64,000 bases of DNA from Chitinophagaceae bacterium. GTDB taxonomy: Bacteria > Bacteroidota > Bacteroidia > Chitinophagales > Chitinophagaceae. The stretch lies in contig JADKAM010000004.1 in NCBI GenBank assembly GCA_016715365.1, positions 62,001 through 126,000 on the forward strand. Direction: 5' to 3'. The position numbers and the translations under genes were made by a program. The notes beneath the pieces are model-generated. The model was not told the origin of the DNA. It searched no databases and was given only the letters and a program-made list of their open reading frames with translations. Below, one piece after another: positions 36,368-44,903 of this stretch; within the stretch, counting starts at the first letter, position 1; every line of letters starts with the position of its first letter.

Positions 36368-38029
36368 TTAAGGTAATGCAAACCAGGGTTTGTAAGTGTT
36401 ATAGTCTGTATTTAATGCACCCAATCTTGTTAACTCAGGAATATTATACAGGTATTCTGAATTATATCTTGGCCTGCACCTGTAAACCAGGTTACCATTA
36501 TTCGTTGAAATTAAATTTACACCGGAAGGAGGCGTAAAGCTTGCATATACCTGGTTACCGGTAGCAGGGTCGATATCAGTGTAATGATACTTACGCATAT
36601 CTGTCCAGGTTTGCTGTACACCCCAACCATATAGTGCAATATATTTTTGCAACATGATTCTGGAAAGTGTTAATCCGGCTGATGTAGCTGGAACAACTGC
36701 TGTATTTGACATATAGGCTGCTTTATTAGCAGGGGTAATTGCAAATACAGTTGGTACATTTTGCGGATAAGTGGTGGTTATCATATCAAAGTTCAGGCTG
36801 ATACCGTTGGTATAAGCTGAAAGTGCCAAAGTTTTATCGCCTTTTAAATAAGCAGCTTCTGCAATGATGAATTGTATTTCAGAAGCGGTCATCATTGGCC
36901 ATGGGCTGGCATTCTGATACAGGTAACGGCTGCTGTCTGGCGAAGGCGCTGCAGTAGCAGTGGGTAAAGTGGTACCCCAGAAGTTCCTTGGATAATCACT
37001 CGCAGCAACACCGGTAGCTCCCAGCCAGGGTGTAAAGCCTTTAAAGGTACCATTCAGGTTTTCTCTAAGCATATAATATCTGCGTGGATCAGGTACACCG
37101 GTAAAAGCCTGTGCATTTGTTCCGGACATCAGATCGGCAATGTATGCAGACTGCCTGATGGCGCCTATATTACCCCTGAACGGCCCAAAATAATTGTTTA
37201 CTGCAGAGGTTAGTCCGCCAGTTACTTTTACCAATGCATTATCTGCATTGGTTGCCAGCGAAAGGTTGGCATATTTAATGGCAGAATCTGCATAGCCGCT
37301 TGAAACAAAATCTGTTTTTCCGGCCAGGGTAATATAAGAACGGGCCAAAATTCCGTACACAAATTTTTTCCATTTACTCACATCGCCGTTATAAAAGAAG
37401 GCATCGCCTACGGCAAGATTAGCCTGGCTTACAGCTCCATCAGTTCTGTTCAGATAACTTAATGAACGATGACAGATCACACGGCAGCTGTCATAAAATT
37501 CCTGTTGGGTATCATATTTAAACTGAGTGAGACTGGTATTAAATGCTTCTTTCAATATGGCATCTCCGTAACAGTTTGTTAATTCAAGCCATCCCCATGC
37601 CCTGATCGCATACCCTACGCCTACATAATCCCATTTTTGCTGTTCGGCACCCCATTGAATAATCTGGTTTACGTTACCACCATGGCCATAATATACAGCT
37701 GCCCAAAGGCCGCCTGTATTATCACTGGCACTTGAAGGGGCTCCGGGGAAACCCATCTGGCCATACAATTCGCCATTGGTTTGCGTTCCCCAGTATTGTA
37801 TATAACGGCCAAGTAAAATACCATCGGCCTGAACACCGTATCCGGTGCCGTTAGATGAAAAGAAAGCAGTAAAGCCACCAATTACACCGGGTAAGATAGT
37901 TTCAATCGGTACTACAACCGGAGAGTTGGGGTTTGGATAGGCATCTTCAATCTTTTTCTTACAGGATGTTGCTAAAACGATGCCCAGCAACCCAAAGAAA
38001 AATATCGGTTTTATCATTTTATTTTTCAT
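36368..38029 (-). CDS. SusD/RagB-family nutrient-binding lipoprotein
   Basis: A 553-residue outer-membrane lipoprotein (lipobox VLATSC, Cys23). Helical TPR-like segments typical of SusD are seen: GVGYAIRAWGWLELTNCYGD near 136-155, YADSAIKYANLSLATNADN, and a C-terminal EIQFIIAEAAYLKGDKTLAL. The pattern fits the SusD-like_2 subfamily. It captures the ligand over the SusC channel; whether that is a glycan or a peptide cannot be told, because no glycoside hydrolase or peptidase is encoded with it. It lies 36 bases downstream of SusC. Confidence 0.92.
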   Translation of the reverse strand: MKNKMIKPIFFFGLLGIVLATSCKKKIEDAYPNPNSPVVVPIETILPGVIGGFTAFFSSNGTGYGVQADGILLGRYIQYWGTQTNGELYGQMGFPGAPSSASDNTGGLWAAVYYGHGGNVNQIIQWGAEQQKWDYVGVGYAIRAWGWLELTNCYGDAILKEAFNTSLTQFKYDTQQEFYDSCRVICHRSLSYLNRTDGAVSQANLAVGDAFFYNGDVSKWKKFVYGILARSYITLAGKTDFVSSGYADSAIKYANLSLATNADNALVKVTGGLTSAVNNYFGPFRGNIGAIRQSAYIADLMSGTNAQAFTGVPDPRRYYMLRENLNGTFKGFTPWLGATGVAASDYPRNFWGTTLPTATAAPSPDSSRYLYQNASPWPMMTASEIQFIIAEAAYLKGDKTLALSAYTNGISLNFDMITTTYPQNVPTVFAITPANKAAYMSNTAVVPATSAGLTLSRIMLQKYIALYGWGVQQTWTDMRKYHYTDIDPATGNQVYASFTPPSGVNLISTNNGNLVYRCRPRYNSEYLYNIPELTRLGALNTDYNTYKPWFALP

Positions 38030-38065
38030 ACAAAAAAATTTAAAATTTACTGTTTTAGTGAATCA

Positions 38066-41000
38066 TTAAAAACTGGCTTTTAAGCCAAAACTCATTCCAA
38101 TTGGAGTAGGGGCATTACCCAGATCCATTCCATAACCGCCCACACCTAATGTGCCGGGGTTGTTGGCATTAATAGAAGGGTCAGCACCTCTGTAATTGGT
38201 AAAAAGTACCAGGTCGTTTCCTGTTATGAAAAAGCTCATAGCTTTTAAATACTTAACTCTTTTGGTAAGTTTTTCAGGAAACCTGTAGTTTAATGTGATA
38301 TCTCTCAACCTAAACCAGTTCACATCTTTTTCAATAAACTCTTCATCAGGCATGGTAGTATAATACGTACTTAAGAAATTTGGTATAATTGCAATTGTAT
38401 TTCTTGTTGGGGTGGCGGTATTTTGTAAGCCATCATTCAATACACCCTCAACTACTATTGCATTATTACGGTTTGCAGTTCTGGCACTTTTGCCAATACC
38501 TGTTAATACCTGGTCGGTTCCATTATAAATATCTCCGCCAACTTTCCAATCCCATAAGAAGCTCAGGGTCCAGTTTTTGTACCGGAAAGTATTTAAGGTT
38601 CCCAAAGTAAAATCGGGGTTTCTGTCGGCAATAAGCTGGTTGCCACCATTGGTTAATGGTAAACCGGTTCCGGCATTGATCAGGATCTGTCCTGCCTGGT
38701 TACGCTGGTAAGTAGAACCAGTGATGGTACCGGTTGAAAAACCTCTTATTAATCCACCTCTTACGTTGGAAATGTAAGTATCTGAATTGTAATAATCATT
38801 AAGCGGACCGATTGACTCAGGTAAGGTTAACACTTTGCTCCACATATGAGAGAAGTTGAAATTAACAGTCCAGTTAAAATTTTTCTTTTTAATCGGGCTA
38901 AGATTCAGTGTAAGCTCAACTCCTTCATTGCGTAAAGAAGCTGCATTGGTTGTATTTAATACAGCACTGGTAGCATAACTGGCCCTGAAACCCTGGCTTA
39001 TTTGTTTTGTATTAAGTGTATTATAATAAGCGGCATCTAAATTAATCCGGCCATTAAAAAACCTCAATTCGGCACCTACTTCATAGGTTGATTGTCTTTC
39101 CGGAACCAGGTCGGGATTATTGTTGGTAAAGCTGTATGTGAACGTTCCGCCCGGATTGTTAGAACTGCTTTGGTTAGGTACAAAAACCCTTTGGTTGGTA
39201 TACGGGTCATTTAATCTTGCCGTATTTGCAAGCGAAGCTCTTAGTTTAAAGTAGTCCAGAATTTCCCCCTTTTTAAGTATCGGGAATATATCTGACATAA
39301 TTAAACTCATACTTGCACCGGGATAATTATAATTATTGTTTTTAGGAGGAATTGGAGAAGCTTTTTCAAAACGTTGTGAGTAGGTAAGGAATGCAACATT
39401 TTTATAGCCTAACGAAACTTCACCGAAATAAGCAAGCTCTCTGAATTGTCTTAAATTTGGCAAGCCCTTGCTGGCAGCTCTTTGCAACCTTACCCTGGAA
39501 CCTGGAGCAGTAAGATTGCTGTCGGTTGGGTTCCAGCTGGTAACAATATTACCATACTTATATATTTTACCACCAACAATAGAATCGGCAATGCGGTTAC
39601 CAAATACTGCATACTGCTGCGTTTCAAAATCCTGCCACATGGTACCTACCAGTAACCTGGCGGTGAAACCTTTCCATTCTTTTTTAGCGCTTGCAGTGAT
39701 GGTATGGTTATATCCTTTATAAGTGGTATAATAATTCTCAAGTGTACCTAATGTTCCGGCAGTAAGGTAAAATGACTGCGGGTGAATCATAATGTATCCA
39801 TCAGTCTTATACGTATCATATCCAAACCTGCCAGACACATTCAACCACTCAAAAGGTTTAATATCTATACCCATGGTAGCTATCCAGCGCCTGGTAATAT
39901 CTCCCATAATATTATTTTTTGTACTCCATACCGGGTTATCAAAATCTGCATTGGGATTTGCATTGAACAAAGTGATCTTGCCACCATAGTCGTCCTGGTA
40001 TTTCTGGATATTATTATTTGCCGGCCATTGGTAAAGGCTCATTAAATAGGAAGAAGAACCTTTTGTAGGCTTTTTATTATCGGCATAAGAGTAGGCAACA
40101 GAAGGGGTAATGGTTATATACTTACCAATTTTGGTTGTATTGGAAATACGGCCTGAATACTTTTTATAAAAATTATTAGGAACCACACCACTATTATTTA
40201 AATATTGCCCCGAAGCTCTGAAACTTACATTTTTTATTCCAAATTCTAAACCCAGGTTATGGGTTTGCGAAAATCCTGTTTCATAAAAATTATTCACGTT
40301 GTCATACAATTGTGTACCGGCAGGCCATTTTGGGCCAAATGAGGTGAAACGGCCTACAGGATCGGGATTACCATTGCTGGCACCAGGGCCGTACTCATTA
40401 TTTACTTTGGCAAACCTGGTTAATTTCTGCATACGAAAATTATTGTCGTATGTAACTGCTATTTTTTTGCCGGTAAGTTTTGCTCTTTTGGTAGTAATTA
40501 CAATGGCACCCGAACTTGCCTGGCTACCATAAAGCGCAGTCGCTTCAGGGCCTTTCAGTATTGTGTAAGATTCTATATCGTTAGGATTAAGATCTGCAAT
40601 ACGGTTGGTATTGTCAATATTTCTGTTGGCTCCATCACTGGCAAGACCAACACCGCTTCCTCCCTGGGAATTCGAATTGAATGTTGTATTATCTACAATG
40701 ATACCATCAATAATAAATAAAGGCTGGTTGGTACCGGATAAGGTATTAAAGCCCCTTAAAATAATACCGGAAGAAGCTCCGGCAGTTCCAGTTGTTGGTG
40801 TTACACTAAGGCCTGCAACCCTTCCCTGAAGTGCATTTATAAAATTTTCTCTCTGCGTTTCAGCTACTTCAGCTCCTTTAACTGTTTGAACTGAATACCC
40901 CAGTTCCCTGGGTGCTTTTTTAATGTCCATGGCAGTTACAACAACTTCATCCATGGTGCCATCTTTTGCAATCATATTAACGGTAACATTACCACCATCT

Positions 41001-41254
41001 TTTACTTTGGTTTGCTGGCTGCCGAAATTAACGGAACTGATCACCAGTACATCACCGGTTTTGGCAGTAATGGTAAAGTTTCCGTTTGCATCTGTTTTTG
41101 TTCCTGATTTTGCACCCTTTACAAGTACAGTAGCACCAACTACAGGTTGGCCTTTTTCATCCAGTACCCGGCCGGTAACCGGTGCCTGTGCCTGTGCAAA
41201 TAATGGGACAAGGAAAAACAGAAAAGCAATCAATCTGTTTGTAAATTTTCTCAT
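38066..41254 (-). CDS. SusC/RagA-family TonB-linked outer-membrane protein
   Basis: A 1062-residue receptor. The signal peptide ends at LFAQAQA (about residue 23). A CarboxypepD_reg domain (VTGRVLDEKGQPVVGATVLV, about 26-100) and a plug domain follow. The plug contains REFLINALQG-like FINALQGRVAGLSVTPTTGT, IILRGFNTLSGTNQPLFIID and SYTILKGPEATALYGSQASS, the SusC hallmark motifs. The barrel ends PIGMSFGLKASF with a terminal Phe. Paired with SusD directly downstream and with a DeoR-type regulator 45 bases upstream on the same strand. Confidence 0.95.
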   Translation of the reverse strand: MRKFTNRLIAFLFFLVPLFAQAQAPVTGRVLDEKGQPVVGATVLVKGAKSGTKTDANGNFTITAKTGDVLVISSVNFGSQQTKVKDGGNVTVNMIAKDGTMDEVVVTAMDIKKAPRELGYSVQTVKGAEVAETQRENFINALQGRVAGLSVTPTTGTAGASSGIILRGFNTLSGTNQPLFIIDGIIVDNTTFNSNSQGGSGVGLASDGANRNIDNTNRIADLNPNDIESYTILKGPEATALYGSQASSGAIVITTKRAKLTGKKIAVTYDNNFRMQKLTRFAKVNNEYGPGASNGNPDPVGRFTSFGPKWPAGTQLYDNVNNFYETGFSQTHNLGLEFGIKNVSFRASGQYLNNSGVVPNNFYKKYSGRISNTTKIGKYITITPSVAYSYADNKKPTKGSSSYLMSLYQWPANNNIQKYQDDYGGKITLFNANPNADFDNPVWSTKNNIMGDITRRWIATMGIDIKPFEWLNVSGRFGYDTYKTDGYIMIHPQSFYLTAGTLGTLENYYTTYKGYNHTITASAKKEWKGFTARLLVGTMWQDFETQQYAVFGNRIADSIVGGKIYKYGNIVTSWNPTDSNLTAPGSRVRLQRAASKGLPNLRQFRELAYFGEVSLGYKNVAFLTYSQRFEKASPIPPKNNNYNYPGASMSLIMSDIFPILKKGEILDYFKLRASLANTARLNDPYTNQRVFVPNQSSSNNPGGTFTYSFTNNNPDLVPERQSTYEVGAELRFFNGRINLDAAYYNTLNTKQISQGFRASYATSAVLNTTNAASLRNEGVELTLNLSPIKKKNFNWTVNFNFSHMWSKVLTLPESIGPLNDYYNSDTYISNVRGGLIRGFSTGTITGSTYQRNQAGQILINAGTGLPLTNGGNQLIADRNPDFTLGTLNTFRYKNWTLSFLWDWKVGGDIYNGTDQVLTGIGKSARTANRNNAIVVEGVLNDGLQNTATPTRNTIAIIPNFLSTYYTTMPDEEFIEKDVNWFRLRDITLNYRFPEKLTKRVKYLKAMSFFITGNDLVLFTNYRGADPSINANNPGTLGVGGYGMDLGNAPTPIGMSFGLKASF

Positions 41255-41299
41255 ATAAGTCGTGTTTTGGTTGTTTAAAAAAAGTTCTATTTAAATTAA

Positions 41300-42049
41300 T
41301 TACATTACTGTTATACCTGCAGCTACATAAGGTTGCAACAGGGGATGTTCTTTTGGTAATTCTGTTATCAGGATATCAATTTTATTTAAATCACAAACCT
41401 TTACAGGTTGCATGGTATTGATCTTTTCAGAAATGGTAAGGCAAACTACTTTTTGCGATGCCTCAATCATGGATTGTTTTATCTGAACCACATCCCAGTC
41501 GCTGTCGGTAATTCCGTGCTTCAGGTCAATTGCATTAATGCCTAAAAAGCAAAGGTCGGGTTTAAGTGTATTAATTCTGGCAATGGCATGTGTACCCAGA
41601 GTGATCTTTGAATTTTTTGATAATTTATCGCCTATCACAATCACTTCAATTGCAGGATGGTGCATATACTCAACAATTGCCGGAATACTGCCAGAGATAA
41701 AGGTTGCTGAAAGATGTGCCGGCAGTGATCTGGCCATTTCAATAACAGTAGTACCGCCTCCGGTTAAAACAAACATGCCATCTTTTATGAGGCGGGCTGC
41801 TTTTTCACCAATAATTCTTTTACTGTCCTGGGAGTATATTTTTTTGGAAGGGTAGGTGATATCGTTGAATGCATGAGATAGGGCGCCACCATGTACTTTT
41901 ATCAGTTTTCCTTTTCCATCAAGCTCCAGCAGATCTCTGCGAATAGTGTCTTCCGAAACGTCAATTTCGCTACTTAAGGTATTTGACAATACTTTATTAT
42001 GCAGATTTACCTGGTGTACAATGTACGCCTGTCTTTCTCTTTTGAGCAT
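41300..42049 (-). CDS. DeoR/GlpR-family transcriptional regulator
   Basis: A 249-residue repressor-type protein. The N-terminal winged helix (about 4-57) has the DeoR signature SEDTIRRDLLELDGKGKLIK followed by VHGGAL. The C-terminal sugar-phosphate-sensing DeoRC domain (about 73-230) has GEKAARLIKDGMFVLTGGGT near 77-96 and CFLGINAIDLKHGITDSDWD. Such proteins respond to phosphorylated sugars. Its position directly before susC suggests that it controls that cluster. Confidence 0.9.
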   Translation of the reverse strand: MLKRERQAYIVHQVNLHNKVLSNTLSSEIDVSEDTIRRDLLELDGKGKLIKVHGGALSHAFNDITYPSKKIYSQDSKRIIGEKAARLIKDGMFVLTGGGTTVIEMARSLPAHLSATFISGSIPAIVEYMHHPAIEVIVIGDKLSKNSKITLGTHAIARINTLKPDLCFLGINAIDLKHGITDSDWDVVQIKQSMIEASQKVVCLTISEKINTMQPVKVCDLNKIDILITELPKEHPLLQPYVAAGITVM

Positions 42050-42205
42050 CAGTTAGTTATTGGCAACAAAGTAGCAATTTAAGTGCAGAAAACAGCAAGT
42101 TTTTCAGGAAAATATTGCACATTGTGTGCAAAAACCTGCAAAAGCTGCAAAAAATATGGTTATATCAGGTAGCAAGGCTTTTTTGAACGAATGCAGTGTA
42201 ATAAG

Positions 42206-43507
42206 TTATGAGCTATCCTTTTTTCCTTTTAGATCCTTTTTTGGTTTGCGGATTTGAGGAGTACCAGTTTTTTGCTTTGCATTAACTGCTTTAACTGAAT
42301 CTTTTGATGCATTGTTTTCTTCTTCTTCCTCAGGCAGGTAATAATCGCCAAAAACTGAGGTAAGTACTTTGGCATGGTAAACCGACCTGGTGAATTTATT
42401 GCCAATTACAATAATGGTTGCTTTTTCTTTTAGCAACCGTGTAAAACAGGCATTACTGCCATGCCACCAGCCATTGTGATAAATGACCTTATTCCCATCC
42501 GGAAAAATGTTCATGCGCCAGCCAAGGCCATAATTATGCTGGCCGGACTTTTCGTTGCTGTAAGGTGCATAGGCCTGGTCAAGTGTTTCAGGGGTAAAAA
42601 TAAGGTCTGAAGTCAGGGCCCTGTCCCAGGTAAGCAGGTCACGTGGGGTGGTATAAATATTTTTATCGCCGTATACCTGGTCAAGAAAATTGAATGTTTC
42701 CAGTGTGCCACGCCAATTGTAGCTGGGTATGGCTTTTAAAGTATCGGCTAAAGAAAAAACATAGGTATGTTTCATTTGCAGGGGAATGAAAAAGGTTTTT
42801 TTAAGAAAAGTATCATAGGTTGCCCCCGTAATTTTTTCTATCAATAAAGCCAATAAAGCATAATTGGTGTTGCAGTAAGAGAAATGTAAACCAGGAGGTG
42901 CAATATCAGGCAGTTCTGTTTTTCTGGTAATTAAATAATCCAGTACATCTTCATTACTTACAAAACGGGTTTTATCCCATCCCAGTTTTTCCATAAAGTA
43001 ATTATAATTGGGTAATCCGCTTCGGTGGTTAAGCAGGCATCTTATAGTGATACCGGGATAATTGAAAGCCGGAAAATACTTATTGAACTCATCATCAATA
43101 TTCAGTTTACCATCCTGCTGCAATTTTAAAACAGCCATTGCCGTAAAAGTTTTGGTAATAGACGCAATGTGCAGAGGAGTGCTGTCTGTAATTGGATCAC
43201 TACCCGGCAGGTGACCGGTTCCGTTGTATTTTTCAAATACGATATTACCATTTTTGGCAACGATCATACCGCCGTTAAAACCTTTTTGCATTAAAACCGT
43301 ATCGTACCAAAGCTGGCAGGCATTTTTTATCCTGCTGGCTTCTGCAGCCGGTAACGGTACCGGCCCGGGAAGGTTAATTACCTGTAAACTATCGTCGCCA
43401 TTTTTTTTGCCTTTGGTATCAGCCGGATTACAGGCTGCATGCAATAAAATACAACCAGACAAATAAGCTAAAAAAGTAAATGAAAATGTTTTAGGCACTA
43501 AAGGCAT
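42206..43507 (-). CDS. Serine beta-lactamase-like hydrolase, lipoprotein
   Basis: A 433-residue member of the beta-lactamase/class C penicillin-binding family. The N-terminus is a lipoprotein-type signal (LLHAAC, Cys26). SITK (residues 116-119) is the SxxK catalytic motif, YCNTNYALLALLIEK near 205-219 is the YxN motif, and HNGWWHGSN near 337-345 is the third (HxG) motif. The C-terminus is a Lys-rich low-complexity tail (about 390-433, KKDLKGKKDSS). Probable esterase or peptidase acting outside the inner membrane; antibiotic hydrolysis is not implied. Confidence 0.87.
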   Translation of the reverse strand: MPLVPKTFSFTFLAYLSGCILLHAACNPADTKGKKNGDDSLQVINLPGPVPLPAAEASRIKNACQLWYDTVLMQKGFNGGMIVAKNGNIVFEKYNGTGHLPGSDPITDSTPLHIASITKTFTAMAVLKLQQDGKLNIDDEFNKYFPAFNYPGITIRCLLNHRSGLPNYNYFMEKLGWDKTRFVSNEDVLDYLITRKTELPDIAPPGLHFSYCNTNYALLALLIEKITGATYDTFLKKTFFIPLQMKHTYVFSLADTLKAIPSYNWRGTLETFNFLDQVYGDKNIYTTPRDLLTWDRALTSDLIFTPETLDQAYAPYSNEKSGQHNYGLGWRMNIFPDGNKVIYHNGWWHGSNACFTRLLKEKATIIVIGNKFTRSVYHAKVLTSVFGDYYLPEEEEENNASKDSVKAVNAKQKTGTPQIRKPKKDLKGKKDSS

Positions 43508-43533
43508 GATATTTTTTTACGGTTCAGATAGAA

Positions 43534-43541
43534 TATATTTG
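43534..43541 (+). promoter_or_regulatory. -7 box for serA
   Basis: TATATTTG matches TAnnTTTG and lies 22 bases before the ATG at 43564. A -33 TTG at the usual spacing is not clear. Confidence 0.45.
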
Positions 43542-43563
43542 TGCAAAATACGCAGTAATCATC

Positions 43564-44802
43564 ATGGCCGAAAATAAAATAACCAGTTACCCCAAAGAAA
43601 AAATAAACATTCTCTTTTTAGAAAATATAAGCGACGTTGCTGTTACAAATTTTAATGCTGCCGGATATACCAATGTAAAAAAGATAAATGGCGCTTTAAC
43701 TGAAGCCGAATTGATGACAGCCATCAAAGATGTTCACCTGCTGGGTATCAGAAGTAAAACACAGATAACAAAAAAGATACTGGACGCTGCACAAAAATTA
43801 CAGGCAATTGGTTGCTTTTGTATTGGCGTTAACCAGGTAGATCTAAAAACCGCAACAAAAAACGGTGTAGCTGTTTTTAATGCACCGTACAGTAATACCA
43901 GGAGCGTGGCCGAGTTGGTAATTGGTGCTTCCATAATCCTCATCAGAAAAATTATAGATAAAAATAAAGCTGCGCATGAAGGTATATGGCTGAAGGAAGC
44001 CAGCGGCAGTTACGAATTAAGAGGCAAAACCCTGGGCATTATTGGTTATGGCAATATTGGTAAGCAGGTAAGTGTACTTGCCGAAAGCCTGGGTATGAAA
44101 GTTATTTTTTATGATATAGAAACAAAACTGCCTTTGGGCAATGCAGAAAATAGAAAAAGTTTAAAAGAAGTTATTGCGCATTCAGATATTGTAACGCTGC
44201 ATGTACCGGAACTGACCAGCACAAAAAACCTGATCAATAAAAAAGCACTTGCCTGGTTTAAAAAAGGCAGCATATTAATAAACTATGCAAGGGGAGAAGT
44301 GGTTGACCTGGATGCATTGCGCAAAGCATTGCTTGAGGGAAGTATTGGAGGAGCGGCTGTTGATGTTTTTCCGGTGGAGCCAGAAAAAAATGGCGATCAT
44401 TTTTCATCACCCTTGCAGGGATTGAGCAATGTTTTACTTACACCACATATTGGTGGCAGTACACAGGAAGCACAATTGAATATTGGCGATGATGTTAGCA
44501 GTAAATTGTTTAACTACCTCGAAAAGGGAAGCAGCATTGGCTCTCACAGCATTCCGGAACTGGCGTTGCCGCCACAGGAAGGCACACACCGGATTTTGCA
44601 TATTCATCATAATGTTCCTGGTGTACTTTCAGAAATCAACACGCAGTTAAGCAAAAACAAAATAAATATCCTTGGCCAGTATCTTAAAACCAACGATGCC
44701 ATTGGTTATGTAGTGCTGGATGTAAATAAAAACCTGAGCAAAAATGCATTGGAATTGTTGAGGAAGGTTAAGGGCACAATTAAAGTGAGGATGTTATATT
44801 AA
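43564..44802 (+). CDS. serA: D-3-phosphoglycerate dehydrogenase
   Basis: A 412-residue enzyme for the first step of serine synthesis, oxidising 3-phosphoglycerate with NAD. The length equals the E. coli form. The Rossmann motif is LGIIGYGNIGKQV (about 157-169). The catalytic triad regions are NYARGEVVD (Arg), DVFPVEPEKNGDHF (Glu) and LTPHIGGSTQEAQ (His). A C-terminal ACT domain (HILHIHHNVPGVLSEINTQL-like segment, about 341-412) suggests feedback by serine. It is monocistronic. Confidence 0.94.
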   Translation: MAENKITSYPKEKINILFLENISDVAVTNFNAAGYTNVKKINGALTEAELMTAIKDVHLLGIRSKTQITKKILDAAQKLQAIGCFCIGVNQVDLKTATKNGVAVFNAPYSNTRSVAELVIGASIILIRKIIDKNKAAHEGIWLKEASGSYELRGKTLGIIGYGNIGKQVSVLAESLGMKVIFYDIETKLPLGNAENRKSLKEVIAHSDIVTLHVPELTSTKNLINKKALAWFKKGSILINYARGEVVDLDALRKALLEGSIGGAAVDVFPVEPEKNGDHFSSPLQGLSNVLLTPHIGGSTQEAQLNIGDDVSSKLFNYLEKGSSIGSHSIPELALPPQEGTHRILHIHHNVPGVLSEINTQLSKNKINILGQYLKTNDAIGYVVLDVNKNLSKNALELLRKVKGTIKVRMLY

Positions 44803-44807
44803 TCAAC

Positions 44808-44849
44808 CCCTCCGCCACCTGCCCTTCGGCTAAGCTCAGGATGAGGTGG
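44808..44849. repeat. CTTCGGCTAAGCTCAGG-containing intergenic element
   Basis: CCACCT (44815-44820) and AGGTGG (44844-44849) frame CTTCGGCTAAGCTCAGG, a GC-rich hairpin-capable stretch between serA and the convergent histidine kinase. Its look recalls dispersed intergenic repeats in Bacteroidota. It may act as a terminator but has no T tract. Confidence 0.5.
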
Positions 44850-44903
44850 AACCCTGGACGCTGAAAATTTAAAGTTCTTTTTATTTGAGGGATATCTGTT
44901 TTT

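Noticed and set aside
42206..43507. Antibiotic-resistance beta-lactamase
   Set aside because: SxxK, YxN and HxG motifs fit the wide family of serine hydrolases/esterases; nothing indicates beta-lactam hydrolysis.
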